Source: Fragilariopsis cylindrus CCMP1102 (Eukaryota > Bacillariophyta > Bacillariophyceae > Bacillariales > Bacillariaceae). From it: 64,000 nt of DNA. Within the stretch, counting starts at the first letter, position 1, and each line of letters opens with the position of its first letter. Made by a program: the position numbers and the translations under genes. Under the pieces are notes generated by a model that saw only the letters and a list, made by a program, of their open reading frames with translations, had not been told where the DNA came from and made no database searches. Shown piece by piece: positions 22,971 to 34,252 of the stretch. The DNA lies in contig FMBT01000413.1 in the NCBI GenBank assembly GCA_900095095.1, forward strand, positions 1 through 64,000. The letters run 5' to 3'.

Positions 22971-24566
22971 TGGTGGTGGCAAGACTACTACGATTACATT
23001 AGTAAAGAGGTTATAGGATAAAATCAGCAGGAGAGAACAGAATTGACATGGATCAGGCAAGATACCCGATTTGAAAATACCTCCTTCTCCTGCAATACAT
23101 AATGGAAGTAAAAGTTTGACAGCACAAGTTAACTACGGTACAATCAACCCTTATTGCAGTAGTAGTAGTAGTAGAAGTAATAATAGTAGAAAATCCATCG
23201 ACAAACAACTACAATAGGAGGATGAATGAGGATCCGTTAGTGACGACGAGTAATAGTACCAGATGTAATAGTGATAGTATAGTAGTACCGAAATACTATA
23301 AGGCGCCTCGATCAGCCTCGTCATCTTCTTCATCATCGATCGGACGATTTTGAGGATTAATATCCTAGCTAAATGGTAGCTAAATGATATATTGCAGAGT
23401 TGCATGCAGGACTGATCTTCGTATTTATACATACACATATACATATATACATATATACATATTATTTATTCTACCTAGCTCCGTAATAACGCAAAAAACT
23501 GTACAGCAAGCAAAGTACTACTAGCTAGACGAATGGCGTGAACAAAAGAAAGAAGAATAAGATCATCAAATCAAAGCAACGTTATGTTGTCTTGCTCGAA
23601 TAAACAAGCAATCGTCGTCAATCGTCAATCGTCATCAGTCGACAACGACAACGACAGCGACAGCGACAACGACAAGAATAAGAATAAGAATAGAATAGAA
23701 TAGATGAGTAGTAGTCGTGCATCGAAAAAATAGAACTACTTCAGACGTTTTTCCAACATGATCTATGTTTCCAACGTGCTTCAAACATATCTACTGTATA
23801 AAAACGGAATAAAGCTGAAATACTCTGTAGAAACGGAAATAGAAACGAAAAAACAACGGAACTAGAAACGTAAAATCAAAACGGAAAAGGCAAAAAGTGA
23901 AACGGTAATAGAAACGTAAAATCGAAACGGAAAAGGCAAAAATTGAAACGGAAAATCAGAAAAGTGAAACGGTAATAGAAACGAAAATAACGTATTCCGA
24001 AACGGATTCCCCTTCGCTAGAGAGGAGAATGACACGACCAACAAAAACTAGGACGACTGACTGACTCGACTCTCGACGACTCGACTCGACTCAGTCGACT
24101 AAATAAATTGTCAATATTTTTTTTTAAATAATATTATATTCTATTTAGATGACATACTATAGTACAGTATTATTGTACAGTCCTACTGTAGTACTGTACG
24201 TGTAAATTGTAAATCTTGTATTCACATAGCCGTACAGTACATGGCATGAGCAATGCATGCATGCATGTTCACGACACAACTAAAGCAAGCAAGCATGCAA
24301 AGCGTAAGTAAAGTAAGAGAGAGCCTTTGCTTTTCCATCTGAAACGACAGCTCAGAAATCATTCGCTCCTCCTCCTCGTCATCACACAAATTAATATTGC
24401 ACAAGTACTGTACTGTAACTTAAATCAATATATTCCTACAGTATCAAACAGTAGCCAAGCTAAGAACAGGAAACAACAACAACACAATCATCACTAATAT
24501 TATCATACACCGTGTGCATTGAACACAACTGTTTGGTACTTGTAATTAGAAGACAAGAAACGATAG
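22376..24566. other. Gene-free stretch with microsatellites and short direct repeats
   Basis: A perfect GAC/CGA trinucleotide tract is at about 22936-22970. Two ~57-base direct repeats around 'aacggaaaaggcaaaaa' and 'gtgaaacggtaatagaaacg' are at about 23880-23990. No convincing gene on either strand. Confidence 0.45.
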
Positions 24567-25087
24567 ATGAACTACTCTGCTCTTACTCTAATCGTCATGG
24601 CGATGGCGATGGAGATGGCGATGACGATTATGCTATTGACGGACGCTACCGTCGTCGTCGTTGTTGAAGGATTCGTACCGACAGTAGTGTCAAGAATTTC
24701 AACGCAAACATCAAGAACGACGTCCTTAAATGCCGAAAACGAACAAAAAAAGAAAAAAAAGAAAGGTAATTTTTTTACGAATATGTTTGAAGAATTAGAT
24801 GCCTTTATGGATGATGCGACCGCACGTCGATTAGGGAATGGTGCCGCATATTATGGAAAACGAAAATCGAGTTTTTATGGTCTGATGATAAAATGAAAAA
24901 ATCTGATCGTGATATATCCGATAGTGAAGAAGATTATATGATTAATGCTGGTGGGAATTACAAATGGGTCAAAGATGAAAATGGGATTGATCGTCCCGTG
25001 TCACGGATGAAAGGCAATTCATTGGAAAAAAAAGAATCCTTATGGGGTCGGAAAGATCAAAATCCCAATACAAATACAGAAGAATAA
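24567..25087 (+). pseudogene. Plastid-type diatom protein gene with a frame break
   Basis: The N-terminus is a signal peptide-like segment rich in Met, Ala and Val ending VVVVVEG, followed by FVPTVVSRIST: Phe directly after the likely cleavage site is typical of diatom bipartite plastid presequences. The mature part reads 'NFFTNMFEELDAFMDDATAR' and 'RLGNGAAYYGKRKSSFYG', then continues in the next frame as SDDKMKKSDRDISDSEEDY and 'GGNYKWVKDENGIDRPVSRM'. I recall similar diatom proteins with FEELDAF.DDA..RRLG.GA.(Y/F)YGKRKS.FYG followed by DRN..D..EDY, of unknown function. Here the two halves are one frame apart near 24873-24880, most simply one missing T after 'tatgg'. This is either a recent break or a base error; both halves are otherwise well kept. 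Confidence 0.65.
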
Positions 25088-25828
25088 ATACAACTATAAA
25101 TTAGTGAATAAATACAAAAACAAGCAAGAAGGTAGTCGAAGAAGAATAAATAAATAAATTCAAGAATGCCTTCTACTATAGTAACATGCCTGCGATACCA
25201 CTACAATTTTTTTAATTAAAGATAACAAAACGAAATGACAACGAACGAACGGACGAACGATCTTGGCAAGGTATTTTATTATTTTTACACCGTACAAACA
25301 ATTATACGGACACCGGACCTAACCCTATTATACTGTACTTACATTAATTAGGCAAAAAATACATACATTTATAATAATATAATATAATATAAAAACAATG
25401 CATTCTCTTTTTTACTATTTATTTGTTCGGAACAGAAAAAAGTTAAAAATATTATACAAAACTATTGTTACACCTATACTAGGACCTATACTATACTAGG
25501 ACTATAGTATAATATAATATACGGCTAACTATATGTGCACTTGAATTACTATTCTACGTTTAACTACTAGCTACTAGTACATAGAATGTATGATATAATA
25601 TATATTAGTACTGTGGCAGTTTAGTAAGTGAAATGAAGTTTTCGTTATTGTTTTTTGTTTAGATTATATACTTTTTCTTATTAATTTTTTTTGTTTTAAA
25701 TGATATATTCGATTGTGTGTATGTGTGTGTGGTGGTATCTTTATTATATATTGGAGTGGAGTGGAGTCGGGTAACGTTAGTACTGTAGTATGTAATGGAA
25801 CTGAATCACATCGAAAATTATTGTATTA
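25088..25828. other. Intergenic region between convergent genes
   Basis: AT-rich, with TATA/ATAAT microsatellite-like stretches near 25370-25390 and 25495-25520. It probably holds the 3' ends of both flanking transcripts. No gene seen. Confidence 0.4.
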
Positions 25829-27522
25829 TCATGGTGCAACAGGAAGTGGCATGTTGGCATGGATTGAGATAGTTTGGACAATCAAACCAAGCTTGATATC
25901 ACCCACGTCCGTTAAAACTTGTTGATTTCCTAGAGAAAGAGCGAAGCCATCTTGTAGACGGCGGTTCCCGTTATCATCAAGATCTTCTTCTTCTTCGTCT
26001 TCGTCTTGTTCGTCTTCTTGAGATAGATCACGACCGTTATTTTTATTTTCAGTTGGTTCATCTTCTTCGTCTTGTTCGTCTTCTTGAAATAGATCACGGC
26101 GGTTTCTATTTTCAGTTGGTTCATCTGTTAATGTTGGACTTGCAGTTGGACTTTCAGTGGATACACCACCACCACCAAGAATTGGACCGGTTGTACCACA
26201 GATTGTTGCAATATCTACAGTTCCTTCGATCCCTTCAAAGCTGTTACAGTAGAAATTTAAAATGATAGTCAAAAGGTTAAAGAATTGAAAAGGAAAACAA
26301 TAAACATATAAGTGGAAAAGTCGATGGATATAGTATCTTTACAAGATATCCTATTATATTAAATAAAGAAAAATACATACATACCTTCCTGTTCCTCCAA
26401 TAATTGTGGAAGGAAATGGTGGTGGAAGAGAAGGTTCCGAAGGTGGTCCGCCGCAACCGTAACCGGAAACAAATTGTTGTCCAACATCAAATACAAATGA
26501 GGTACCGGAATAGATTGCAATACAATTAAAGCCACCCGCACCTAAACAGATATTCAATTTACAGGAATGGGATGTTACGGTTGAAGAATCAAGGGACTCG
26601 CCTCCTTGTAGTTTACGGCAAAAATAAGTAGCCATTTCGTCACGATCTACTAACACTCCATTGATAACTGATGTTGCAACACATTCTCCATGATAAAAGA
26701 ATGCCGAATCACCGGGTGGGATTGGTTGTTTTGGCTGGCGTCCACCAGCGAATCTATACACAAAAGTAAGTCAGTTGAAAAGAGATTCAAAACATGATCA
26801 GAAAAATGAAAGATACTACCGACACAATAATAAGTACTGCTCCACACAGAAGCAGATTTAAAATGATAATGTAAAAACAAGCACGCACACACGCACACAC
26901 GCACAATGACTTACGGCAAACCAAGAAACATTTGTGCTAGAGCCTTTAATCCATTAGGAATATCATTTAACTCAACACCATTGGGTTTATTGACAATTGC
27001 AATATCAGCAGGATCATACACTTTCCCTTGAAAAATTATAAAATATAACACACAACGAAGCAAAGTTAGTAATCAAATAATGACAATGACGTCGACTATA
27101 ATCATAATATGACACGCACACACAGCACATAGCACATAGCACAAAGCACACGATTACGTACCATTCAGAATAGTAGTAGATCCTTGTAACTGGGGAATAC
27201 TACCACCGGGGACTGCATTGCCTAAATTGCGCATAGCTCCATGACCATTGCCTGCATTGCCAGAAACACTTTCAGCAATGGTTCCCCCATTTGGTAAAAG
27301 AGTTACAAAGTTTTTGGATTCAATCACAGCAACATAGTTGCGATGATAAGGATAATCATTATTCGATGATGATGATGATGATGATAAAACTCTCTCGTTG
27401 TCTGTTACGGTAGTTGATGTAGTAGCATCACGCATGCTTTCTTTCTTACACAGAACAGAAGGAACATAACAACAATAAGTGTGCGCCAAGGCAATAATCT
27501 TTACAGCTATCGAGAATCTCAT
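25829..27522 (-). CDS. Secreted four-exon protein, possibly dirigent/allene-oxide-cyclase barrel-like
   Basis: Four exons on the minus strand (27522-27162, 27026-26915, 26753-26385, 26240-25829) join with matching phases 1, 2 and 2 and canonical GT-AG borders to give 417 aa. Residues 1-25 are a signal peptide ending CCYVPSVLC. Residues ~120-160 include 'GKVYDPADIAIVNKPNGVEL'. The central domain has 'GDSAFFYHGECVATSVINGV', several Cys, and 'NCIAIYSGTSFVFDVGQQFV', then 'STIIGGTGSFEGIEGTV'. The last motif resembles the (I)TGGTG.F.GA.GT strand pair of dirigent and related barrel proteins, so I suggest that fold, with modest confidence. The C-terminal part has a Thr/Glu linker and two near-copies of DEPTEN..(N)RRDL.QEDEQDE, then 'FALSLGNQQVLTDVGDIKLG'. 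Probably extracellular or in the secretory pathway. The introns are 135, 161 and 144 bases. Confidence 0.8.
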
Positions 27523-28170
27523 GATGATGCTATGATTTGACTTTTGTTGATTGTGTTATTTGATGAGATATGTTTGATGTTGTTAGCATATAATATTATG
27601 AGGAAACAAAAAGTTGTGGCATGTTTTAGGAGTTTTGTCGAAAAATATGGACAATAATCACACAATACGGTACAGTATTTTCAATTCCGAGAGCGAAGCT
27701 TAAAAATGGAAAACATCAATACAATGAAGTGTGTGGCTGTGAGTGAAGAAATAAGTACTTTGACTACAATGCGCCATTACTCTGTCTATGAAGGATCGAT
27801 TTAGTTACGGAGGTTTCAATAACAAGTATCAAAATGTGAGAGGAATTTAGTCTGCGACATCGATGCGACATCGATGCGACATTCCTCTGTCTATGAAGGA
27901 TCGATTTAGTTACGGACGGACGATTCATTCATTTCGCGAGGTTTCAATTACAAGTATCAAAATGTGAGAAGAATTTAGCTTGCGACATCGATGCGACATT
28001 ACTCTGTCTATGAAGGAATAAAAAAGCGCTTTAGTTCTGTGCGTTTTAAGTAATCTTAGGTAAAGGACGGACTGTGATTGTTCTCTTCGGTTTCCACCGT
28101 AAATATAGAGAGGTGTTTGACTCCTATTTATTTTATATAATACATGACCCTTCGGCTAAAATTCTCCTAT
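27523..28170. repeat. Three direct repeats of a ~110-125-bp unit in an intergenic stretch
   Basis: The string 'ctctgtctatgaaggat' recurs near 27780, 27890 and 28010, followed by 'cgatttagttacgg' in the first two, and 'agtatcaaaatgtgag' recurs near 27825, 27955 and, outside the array, at 30958. No gene is visible. Confidence 0.6.
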
Positions 28171-28735
28171 TAAATAGATATTTCGATTTATGGTGATGGC
28201 GCCTGTATTTATCACTTAAGAGTTAAAAATATCGAAAGAATAATGGTTGGGATTATGCCAGATTAGAAGTATTAAGTGTGATTGAATTGATATTTTTCAA
28301 TCATACAAGTAGTCCTCCCCAAACAAAATGATTAAATAGATATTTCGATTTATGGTGATGGCGCCTGTATTTATCACTTAAGAGTTAAAAATATCGAAAG
28401 AATAATGGTTGCCAGATTAGAAGTATTAAGTGTGATTGAATTGATATTTTTCAATTATACAAGTAGTCCTCCCCAAACAAAATGATTAAATAGATATTTC
28501 GATTTATGGTGATGGCGCCTGTATTTATCTGTAACTTAAGAGTTAAAAATATCGAAAGAATAATGGTTGCCAGATTAGAAGTATTAAGTGTGATTGAATT
28601 GATATTTTTCAATTATACAAGTAGTCCTCCCCAAACAAAATGATTAAATAGATATTTCGATTTATGGCGATGGCGCCTGTATTTATCACTTAAGAGTTAA
28701 AAATATCGAAAGGATAATGGTTGGGATCAGAAGTA
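28171..28735. repeat. Tandem array of a ~158-bp unit
   Basis: About three and a half copies, spaced 162, 154 and 158 bases, each starting 'taaatagatatttcgattta' and containing 'gatggcgcctgtatttatc' and 'gtagtcctccccaaacaaaa'. The last copy is cut by the TTAA-flanked element that follows, and its remaining part resumes at about 29931. Confidence 0.85.
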
Positions 28736-28739
28736 TTAA

Positions 28740-29926
28740 CTTTTTCCTGCCGCGTGTTGCCAAAAGTTGCCACCTGTGAATGGAAATTATTTTTTGCCGA
28801 ACGCGCAGAAAAAAAACAGCGCAAAATGCAGCAATATTGAATCATTATTAGCATAAAAAATGTAGATGAAAATCCTCTTCCCATGGTAACCCCCAAACTG
28901 GCTCTAACTACATCAATTATTGGACCCAACCAATAAACCAAAGACGTAGAAGGATGTAATACTACTTCAAAAAGATTTTGACAAAGTTATAGCTCCCAGG
29001 GTTAGGATCTAATGGCGTCATCGCGCGAGCCAAACCATCCTAATAATTTATTTCAATTCTAACCAAAATTTTGTATACGCGCTGGCGGCTCGTGTAGCTC
29101 CATTGGATCCGTTTCCTGGGATCTACCACTTTGTCGTCCTCTTTTTGAAGTAGTATTATGGCCTGCTACATATTTGGTTTATTGGATAGGTCCCGTTATT
29201 GATGTAGTTAGAGCAAATTTGGATTTTACCATGGGAGGAGAATTTTGGATCGAAAATCGATTTATAGGTGCGTGCTGTCGGGTCCTGTAGCTCCATTGGT
29301 ATCTGTCCCTGAGAGCTACAACTTCGCCGTTCTCTTTTTGAAGTAGTATTACATCCTTCTACACCTTTGGTTTATTGGTTGGGTCCAATAATTGATGTAG
29401 TTAGAGCATATTTGGATTTTACCATGGATGGAGAATTTTGGATCGAAAATCGATTTATAGGTGCGTGCTGTTGGGTCCTGTAGCTCCATTGGTTTCTGTC
29501 CCTGAGAGCTACAACTTCGCCGTTCTCTTTTTGAAGTAGTATTATTATGACCTGCTACATGTTTGGTCTATTGGATAGGTCCCGTTATTGATGTAGTTAG
29601 AGCAAATTTGGATTTTACCATGGAAAATAAATTTGAAATAATATGGGTTTCAATAATGTCATAAAAATAGCAGTACTACAGTACTACAGAGGTACTAACA
29701 AAAATAAAATGATATTAACATAAAATACATGTACTATAGACCTCATTGGAGCTATATGATGGTTGAGATTTCTCATAATGGTCATTGAATGATGTATGTT
29801 GACCTTGTATAACATGGTCAATGGTCAAGAAATTGCAATTTTAATGATATTACTACTAATTTGTGAGGTAAATTATTTTTATTTTTATGCGCGAAAATCA
29901 GAAAATAGTGCGGCGGCAGGAAAAAG
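28740..29926. mobile_element. TTAA-flanked non-autonomous element (1187 bp)
   Basis: Ends are CTTTTTCCTGCCGC on the left and its exact complement GCGGCAGGAAAAAG on the right, each flanked by TTAA. The element sits inside a copy of the 158-bp tandem unit, whose sequence resumes on the other side, so the insertion is directly visible. TTAA flanks are the hallmark of piggyBac-type transposition. Inside are four copies of a ~195-base segment (landmark 'gatgtagttagagca' at about 29201, 29394 and 29590, and one inverted copy at about 28850-28985). No coding frame is credible, so it would need a transposase in trans. One extra TTAA follows the right flank. Confidence 0.8.
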
Positions 29927-29930
29927 TTAA

Positions 29931-30264
29931 TTAAGTGTGATTGAAATGATATTTTTCAATCATCGGTCCTCCCCAAACAAAATGAGATTTGGTCTCCTCA
30001 AAGGAAACAGAGAAGTGTAATATCATTTAGCTCGACTCATCAGAGAATAGGAAAAGCACCTGTTGGTGCTCGAGCCGTGGTCCCTTGTAATACATAAATC
30101 CAACTCCGGATACATCTATGGTGTTTTATACGCCTTTACAACAACTATTTTGCATCATAAAAAGCATTCCCATCTTAATACTCGACTCAACTCAACTCGA
30201 CTCAACTCACACTCAACTCAACTCAACTCAACAGTACAGATAGATAAATAGATAATAACCGATC
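29931..30264. promoter_or_regulatory. Tail of tandem unit and upstream region of the small acylated-protein gene
   Basis: 29931-29990 completes the interrupted 158-bp unit. About 30178-30232 is a run of CAACT/CGACT pentamers directly before the coding start and may be 5' untranslated sequence. No defined promoter element can be named. Confidence 0.35.
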
Positions 30265-30573
30265 ATGGGTTGTGGTCCATCACGACGTGCCTCATCAGTA
30301 GACAATTTAAAAGATTCCCGACATGTAATGCGACGCGCATCATCATTAGACAATTTAAATGATTCCCGACATGTAATGCAAATTCGTGATATGAAATTGT
30401 TACAAAAACAGGGACACTTTGATTCTGAGACAATAGCACCACCAGTATTTAAACCACGTGCTGAAAATATAATGTTAAAACCAAAAGCTATTAGTACAAA
30501 TACACATAAAGATATAGATACAAATCCTGCGGTAGCAGCACCATCCGGGATAGTGGTTCGCTTTTTTCCTTAA
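30265..30573 (+). CDS. Small protein with N-myristoylation/palmitoylation signal and two RRASS repeats, 102 aa
   Basis: The protein begins MGCGPSRR: Gly2 and Cys3 with Ser6 fit an N-myristoylation and palmitoylation signal, so membrane anchoring is likely. Residues 7-22 and 23-38 are tandem 16-residue repeats, RRASSVDNLKDSRHVM and RRASSLDNLNDSRHVM. Each carries RRAS, the classical PKA (RRxS) consensus. The rest ('QIRDMKLLQKQGHFDSETIA' and a Pro/Lys-rich tail) is not recognised. The start is fixed because the motif must follow Met1. Membrane attachment and phosphorylation are inferred from motifs; no enzyme domain is present, so a regulatory or adaptor role is the most that can be suggested. 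Confidence 0.7.
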   Translation: MGCGPSRRASSVDNLKDSRHVMRRASSLDNLNDSRHVMQIRDMKLLQKQGHFDSETIAPPVFKPRAENIMLKPKAISTNTHKDIDTNPAVAAPSGIVVRFFP

Positions 30574-33500
30574 TATAAAAGATGAAAACAATAAGGGAAT
30601 TAATATGATAAAGTTGGCGGAGAGAGAAACGAGGACGTAGGCGAGAGGAGAGATCAGATGGATGGATAGATGGATGGATTTTTTAAATGAAACAAAACAC
30701 GACAAAATGATGGACGATTTACTCTGATATTCGTATTTTTTTTATTTACTCGAAGGGCACAAATGACGGATGTCGGTAAGATTTAATCTACGGAAAGCTG
30801 TTAATTGTTTTCAATTCTGATATTTCGTATTTTTTTTGATTTACTCTAGGGCACAAATGACAGAATAATGTATTTAGTGTTAATTGTTTTTCAATTCTGA
30901 TATATTCGTATTTGTTTTGATTTACTCGCGGATATATTTCATTTCGGTTTCAAAAAAAGTATCAAAATGTGAGAAGAATTTAGTCTTACCAAAAATCCAT
31001 ACGTGGTTCCGCGGTTTCAAGCCTGCGGTCCGATCGCATAATTTTGAAACGTAATTCCACCATAAAACTGTAAATTGGTGTTTCGACGACAAGGACAAAG
31101 AAAAAACGACCAAAGGACAAGGACCAAGGACAAGGACATATTACTATATTATAATACGTTAATTACGAATTACGTGCCGTACAAGGACAACGACAAAACA
31201 TATGATTTTACTGATACGTAAATTACACATTACACATTATTATAGATGTACAGTATGATGGTTGAGAAGTTATATTTTCGTACGTATGTTTGTCGCGTTT
31301 TCGTTTTCTTTTTCTTTTATAAGATGCTCTATATGTATTTATGTACAGTGTCCGGTATTATTTTACAGTCTAGCTGCAGGCATGCAAATTGTCACATGAA
31401 TCATACACTTGGAATTATTGCGCGTGTATTATTATGTACATGTTACCACTGTCATACAATTAATAGTACTGTATACTATTTGATCTTCTTTCAGAAGTAT
31501 CAGTCTTGTAGAATCATCAAAAAAGTAGTGCTGAAGTGACATGCATGACTGTCCAAATCTTAGTATAGAGTGAATAGCATTGATTGATTGATTCGTTTCC
31601 GGACAATAAAACAAAGCAACCAATAATCCATAAGTAAATAAAATGAAACTAAATATAATGCCATCAGTGCATGTACACACCAATAACACTGAGCCCTCGT
31701 TGAGCTTTGGTTGGAGGGTAACTGTTTACCACTATTGATATTCTGGTTTATGAGGTCACAGCTGGATCATAGCCATCTGGTAAGAGACTACAAAAGTTTT
31801 CCTCTCTTCGTGGGTGTTCGTACTCCTTTTTTTAGTTCTTCGTACTCATATATACATTTTTCTACTTCTTAAAAAAAAAGCATCGTGAATGCTAAAATAT
31901 GCTATGGGGCGGATTTTGCCTTCTCGATAACTTACAGTGATGTAGCAAACGAGTAATACGAGTGAGTCGACTCTAAGACTGTTCGAGAAGTGGAATCAAT
32001 CTAAAAGACGAGTGGGACATCAGCGGATCACCCCAACACCCAATGCCTTTGACGGAAAATATTTTCTGATCATAGTATCAAGACACTTTAGTCATTTACG
32101 AAGTTGGACTATCACAGTTTGGCTTTTAAGATGAGACGAATAATTGAATTAGAAAAGCAACAACGTTTACAACAAGCTATGCTACAAGTCACTCGCCAAT
32201 ATTACTCACAAGAATAGGTTCCTGAACAAGCAAAAAGGAAATGACTTAACAAGGCCGAAGATAAATGCACAGTAGCAGGATTGAGCTTAATATGTATGAT
32301 ACATTTAACTACTGTATAGAACGGCTTGTGTACCATACATTAACATAGATTGTATACATATCCAAGCCATAAAATTACATTATTTATTATATTATATTAT
32401 ATCATATTCTATTTTCTTTAATTTATCAAAGATAAAACAACATAAAGCTCATGGATTGCTCTTGTAGAACATTCTCGGCCTCGTCGCCAACACAGAATCT
32501 TCATTTCATAAGTAAGGGATTCTTTTGCTTCTGCTTTTGCTTTGACAGATAGGGTCCAGCAGATCATAAATTTCTCATTTGAGAGCGATATCAGTAGCAA
32601 TCCCCAATACCAGACATCAGGATCACTATACTTAAAGACGTATAACTATTTCTTGAGCGAGGTTCGGTTTACGTAGAGAAGAACAAAAACACGATTCCAT
32701 TTCTTTCGCCTTGTACGTACGAATCAGAGGGCACACTACTTCTCTAGCTTATCATATTATACCTAACATTACCATGAAATATATAGATAGAAAACAAGTT
32801 CTTTTGGTAGAGTGCTCTATGGAGAAGTACTACTACACAAGGTGAGAGCAATGAGATGGAAACAGTTTGGTGCTAGAGCAGGTGATCGAGGTTCATCCTT
32901 ATTGATGCTGATGCGCATGAATATGGTAAAATACCAGAGTTTTCTGTAAGAGAAGTCAAAGAATGGATCCGAAAAATCATATTGCTGCTCTGGACAAAGT
33001 AGTAGACCAAAAGGGGGGAAAAGGCACACATTAGTTGCAACAAAACAGTCAGTTACAGTTGATGTTATGTTTGCCCCATGTTTTGCTGCTGGGAAATACT
33101 GCTGGTTTAATTTGATTTGATTGATTCATTCATTCGATTAATTGTCCCCGTTTGATTGAATAAATCGAATGAATGAATCGAAGATCAACACCAACCATTC
33201 AATTTTCGCAAAGTAGCCGCTCAATCTGCTGTAAATAATGTATTTCGACTATGTCTGAAAGAAAAGGGAAGGGGTTTAGCTTAGTTTACTGCATATATTC
33301 CCTACGTGATTGTTAAGTCATCATTGAAGTGTCTTCTCTATTTAAAATTATACTCAAGCAATTTATTGATTATGCTCAGAATATAATATAATGAAAATCA
33401 GAAAGTGGGCCTAGGTTATATTTTTTTAATTTCTTATACCTACTTACATTACTTACTTCGTGTAAGCATTTAGAGTACATTTCATTTAGGCGATGATTAA

Positions 33501-33618
33501 TAATTACGCTCTATAGTTTATCATGACCAATGAATCAGAAAGGGGTTTAAGTATATTAGTTACCAAGTTGATGATTAGAAATGACTGATGATATTTATAA
33601 AAAATTCGGAGATATATA
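30574..33618. other. Long gene-free stretch with short repeats
   Basis: Three copies of a ~90-base unit lie at about 30725-30930 (marks 'ctgatatt', 'tatttttttt' and 'gatttactc..gggcacaaatgac'). Further on there is a 28-codon plus-strand frame, 32134-32220, reading MRRIIELEKQQRLQQAMLQV and ending in a stop; it is helical but too short to claim. Minus-strand frames between 32418 and 33029 have no recognisable domain. Confidence 0.4.
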
Positions 33619-33847
33619 CTTCCTCCAGCGAGCGGTAACTGCACGCACGCTATCCTATGAAAATTTAGCTGGTGTAAAAGCACTCTAAACCCTGAAAATA
33701 GTAAAATCTACCTGTACTCACACAACAGAGAGGGTTAAAGTTACAAGTTTCCCTCATCCTCCTTGCAAATTTCGTCGTTGAACGTCTTAATTATACACTA
33801 AATTTTCAGACGATAGCACAAGTGCAGTTAGCGCTATCTGGAGGAAG
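33619..33847. mobile_element. TA-flanked MITE, copy 2 (229 bp)
   Basis: Ends CTTCCTCCAGCGAGCG and CGCTATCTGGAGGAAG with flanking TA on both sides. The first and last ten bases are identical to copy 1 at 4950, and both copies have an inner CGTGCTAT/CACGCTATC-like box, but the middle differs. It is therefore an older relative within the same family. Confidence 0.8.
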
Positions 33848-34252
33848 TACGAAATGGAATACGATATTTAAAAAAATAATACTACGATTCGCCATTTTTA
33901 TCAACAAATGATATCAATTACAGTATTTAGTGAGCGAATTATGACTGAACGATAATGCTGTCCGTCGATTTGTTATAATTGTTTTTTTTTTGCAGACTTC
34001 GCTGCAAAACAATGTCAATTCGCAGATCAAATCAATACTGTATGCGATGATCGAATGACAAATGACAAATAATGAATAACGAATGATTATGAAATTGGTA
34101 AATTACTACTACTTCTTATAATACTACTACAACTACGCACAATATTATCATCCCGTCATCTCATAAAATCAAATATACCAAACACAAAAACATCGAACAC
34201 AAACAATCAATTACAATCAACTACAATCCAGTCAATCAAATACAATACAATC
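33848..34252. promoter_or_regulatory. Upstream region of the cyclin gene
   Basis: AT-rich, becoming CAA/ACAAT-rich over the last ~120 bases, which looks like 5' untranslated leader. No specific element can be defended. Confidence 0.3.
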
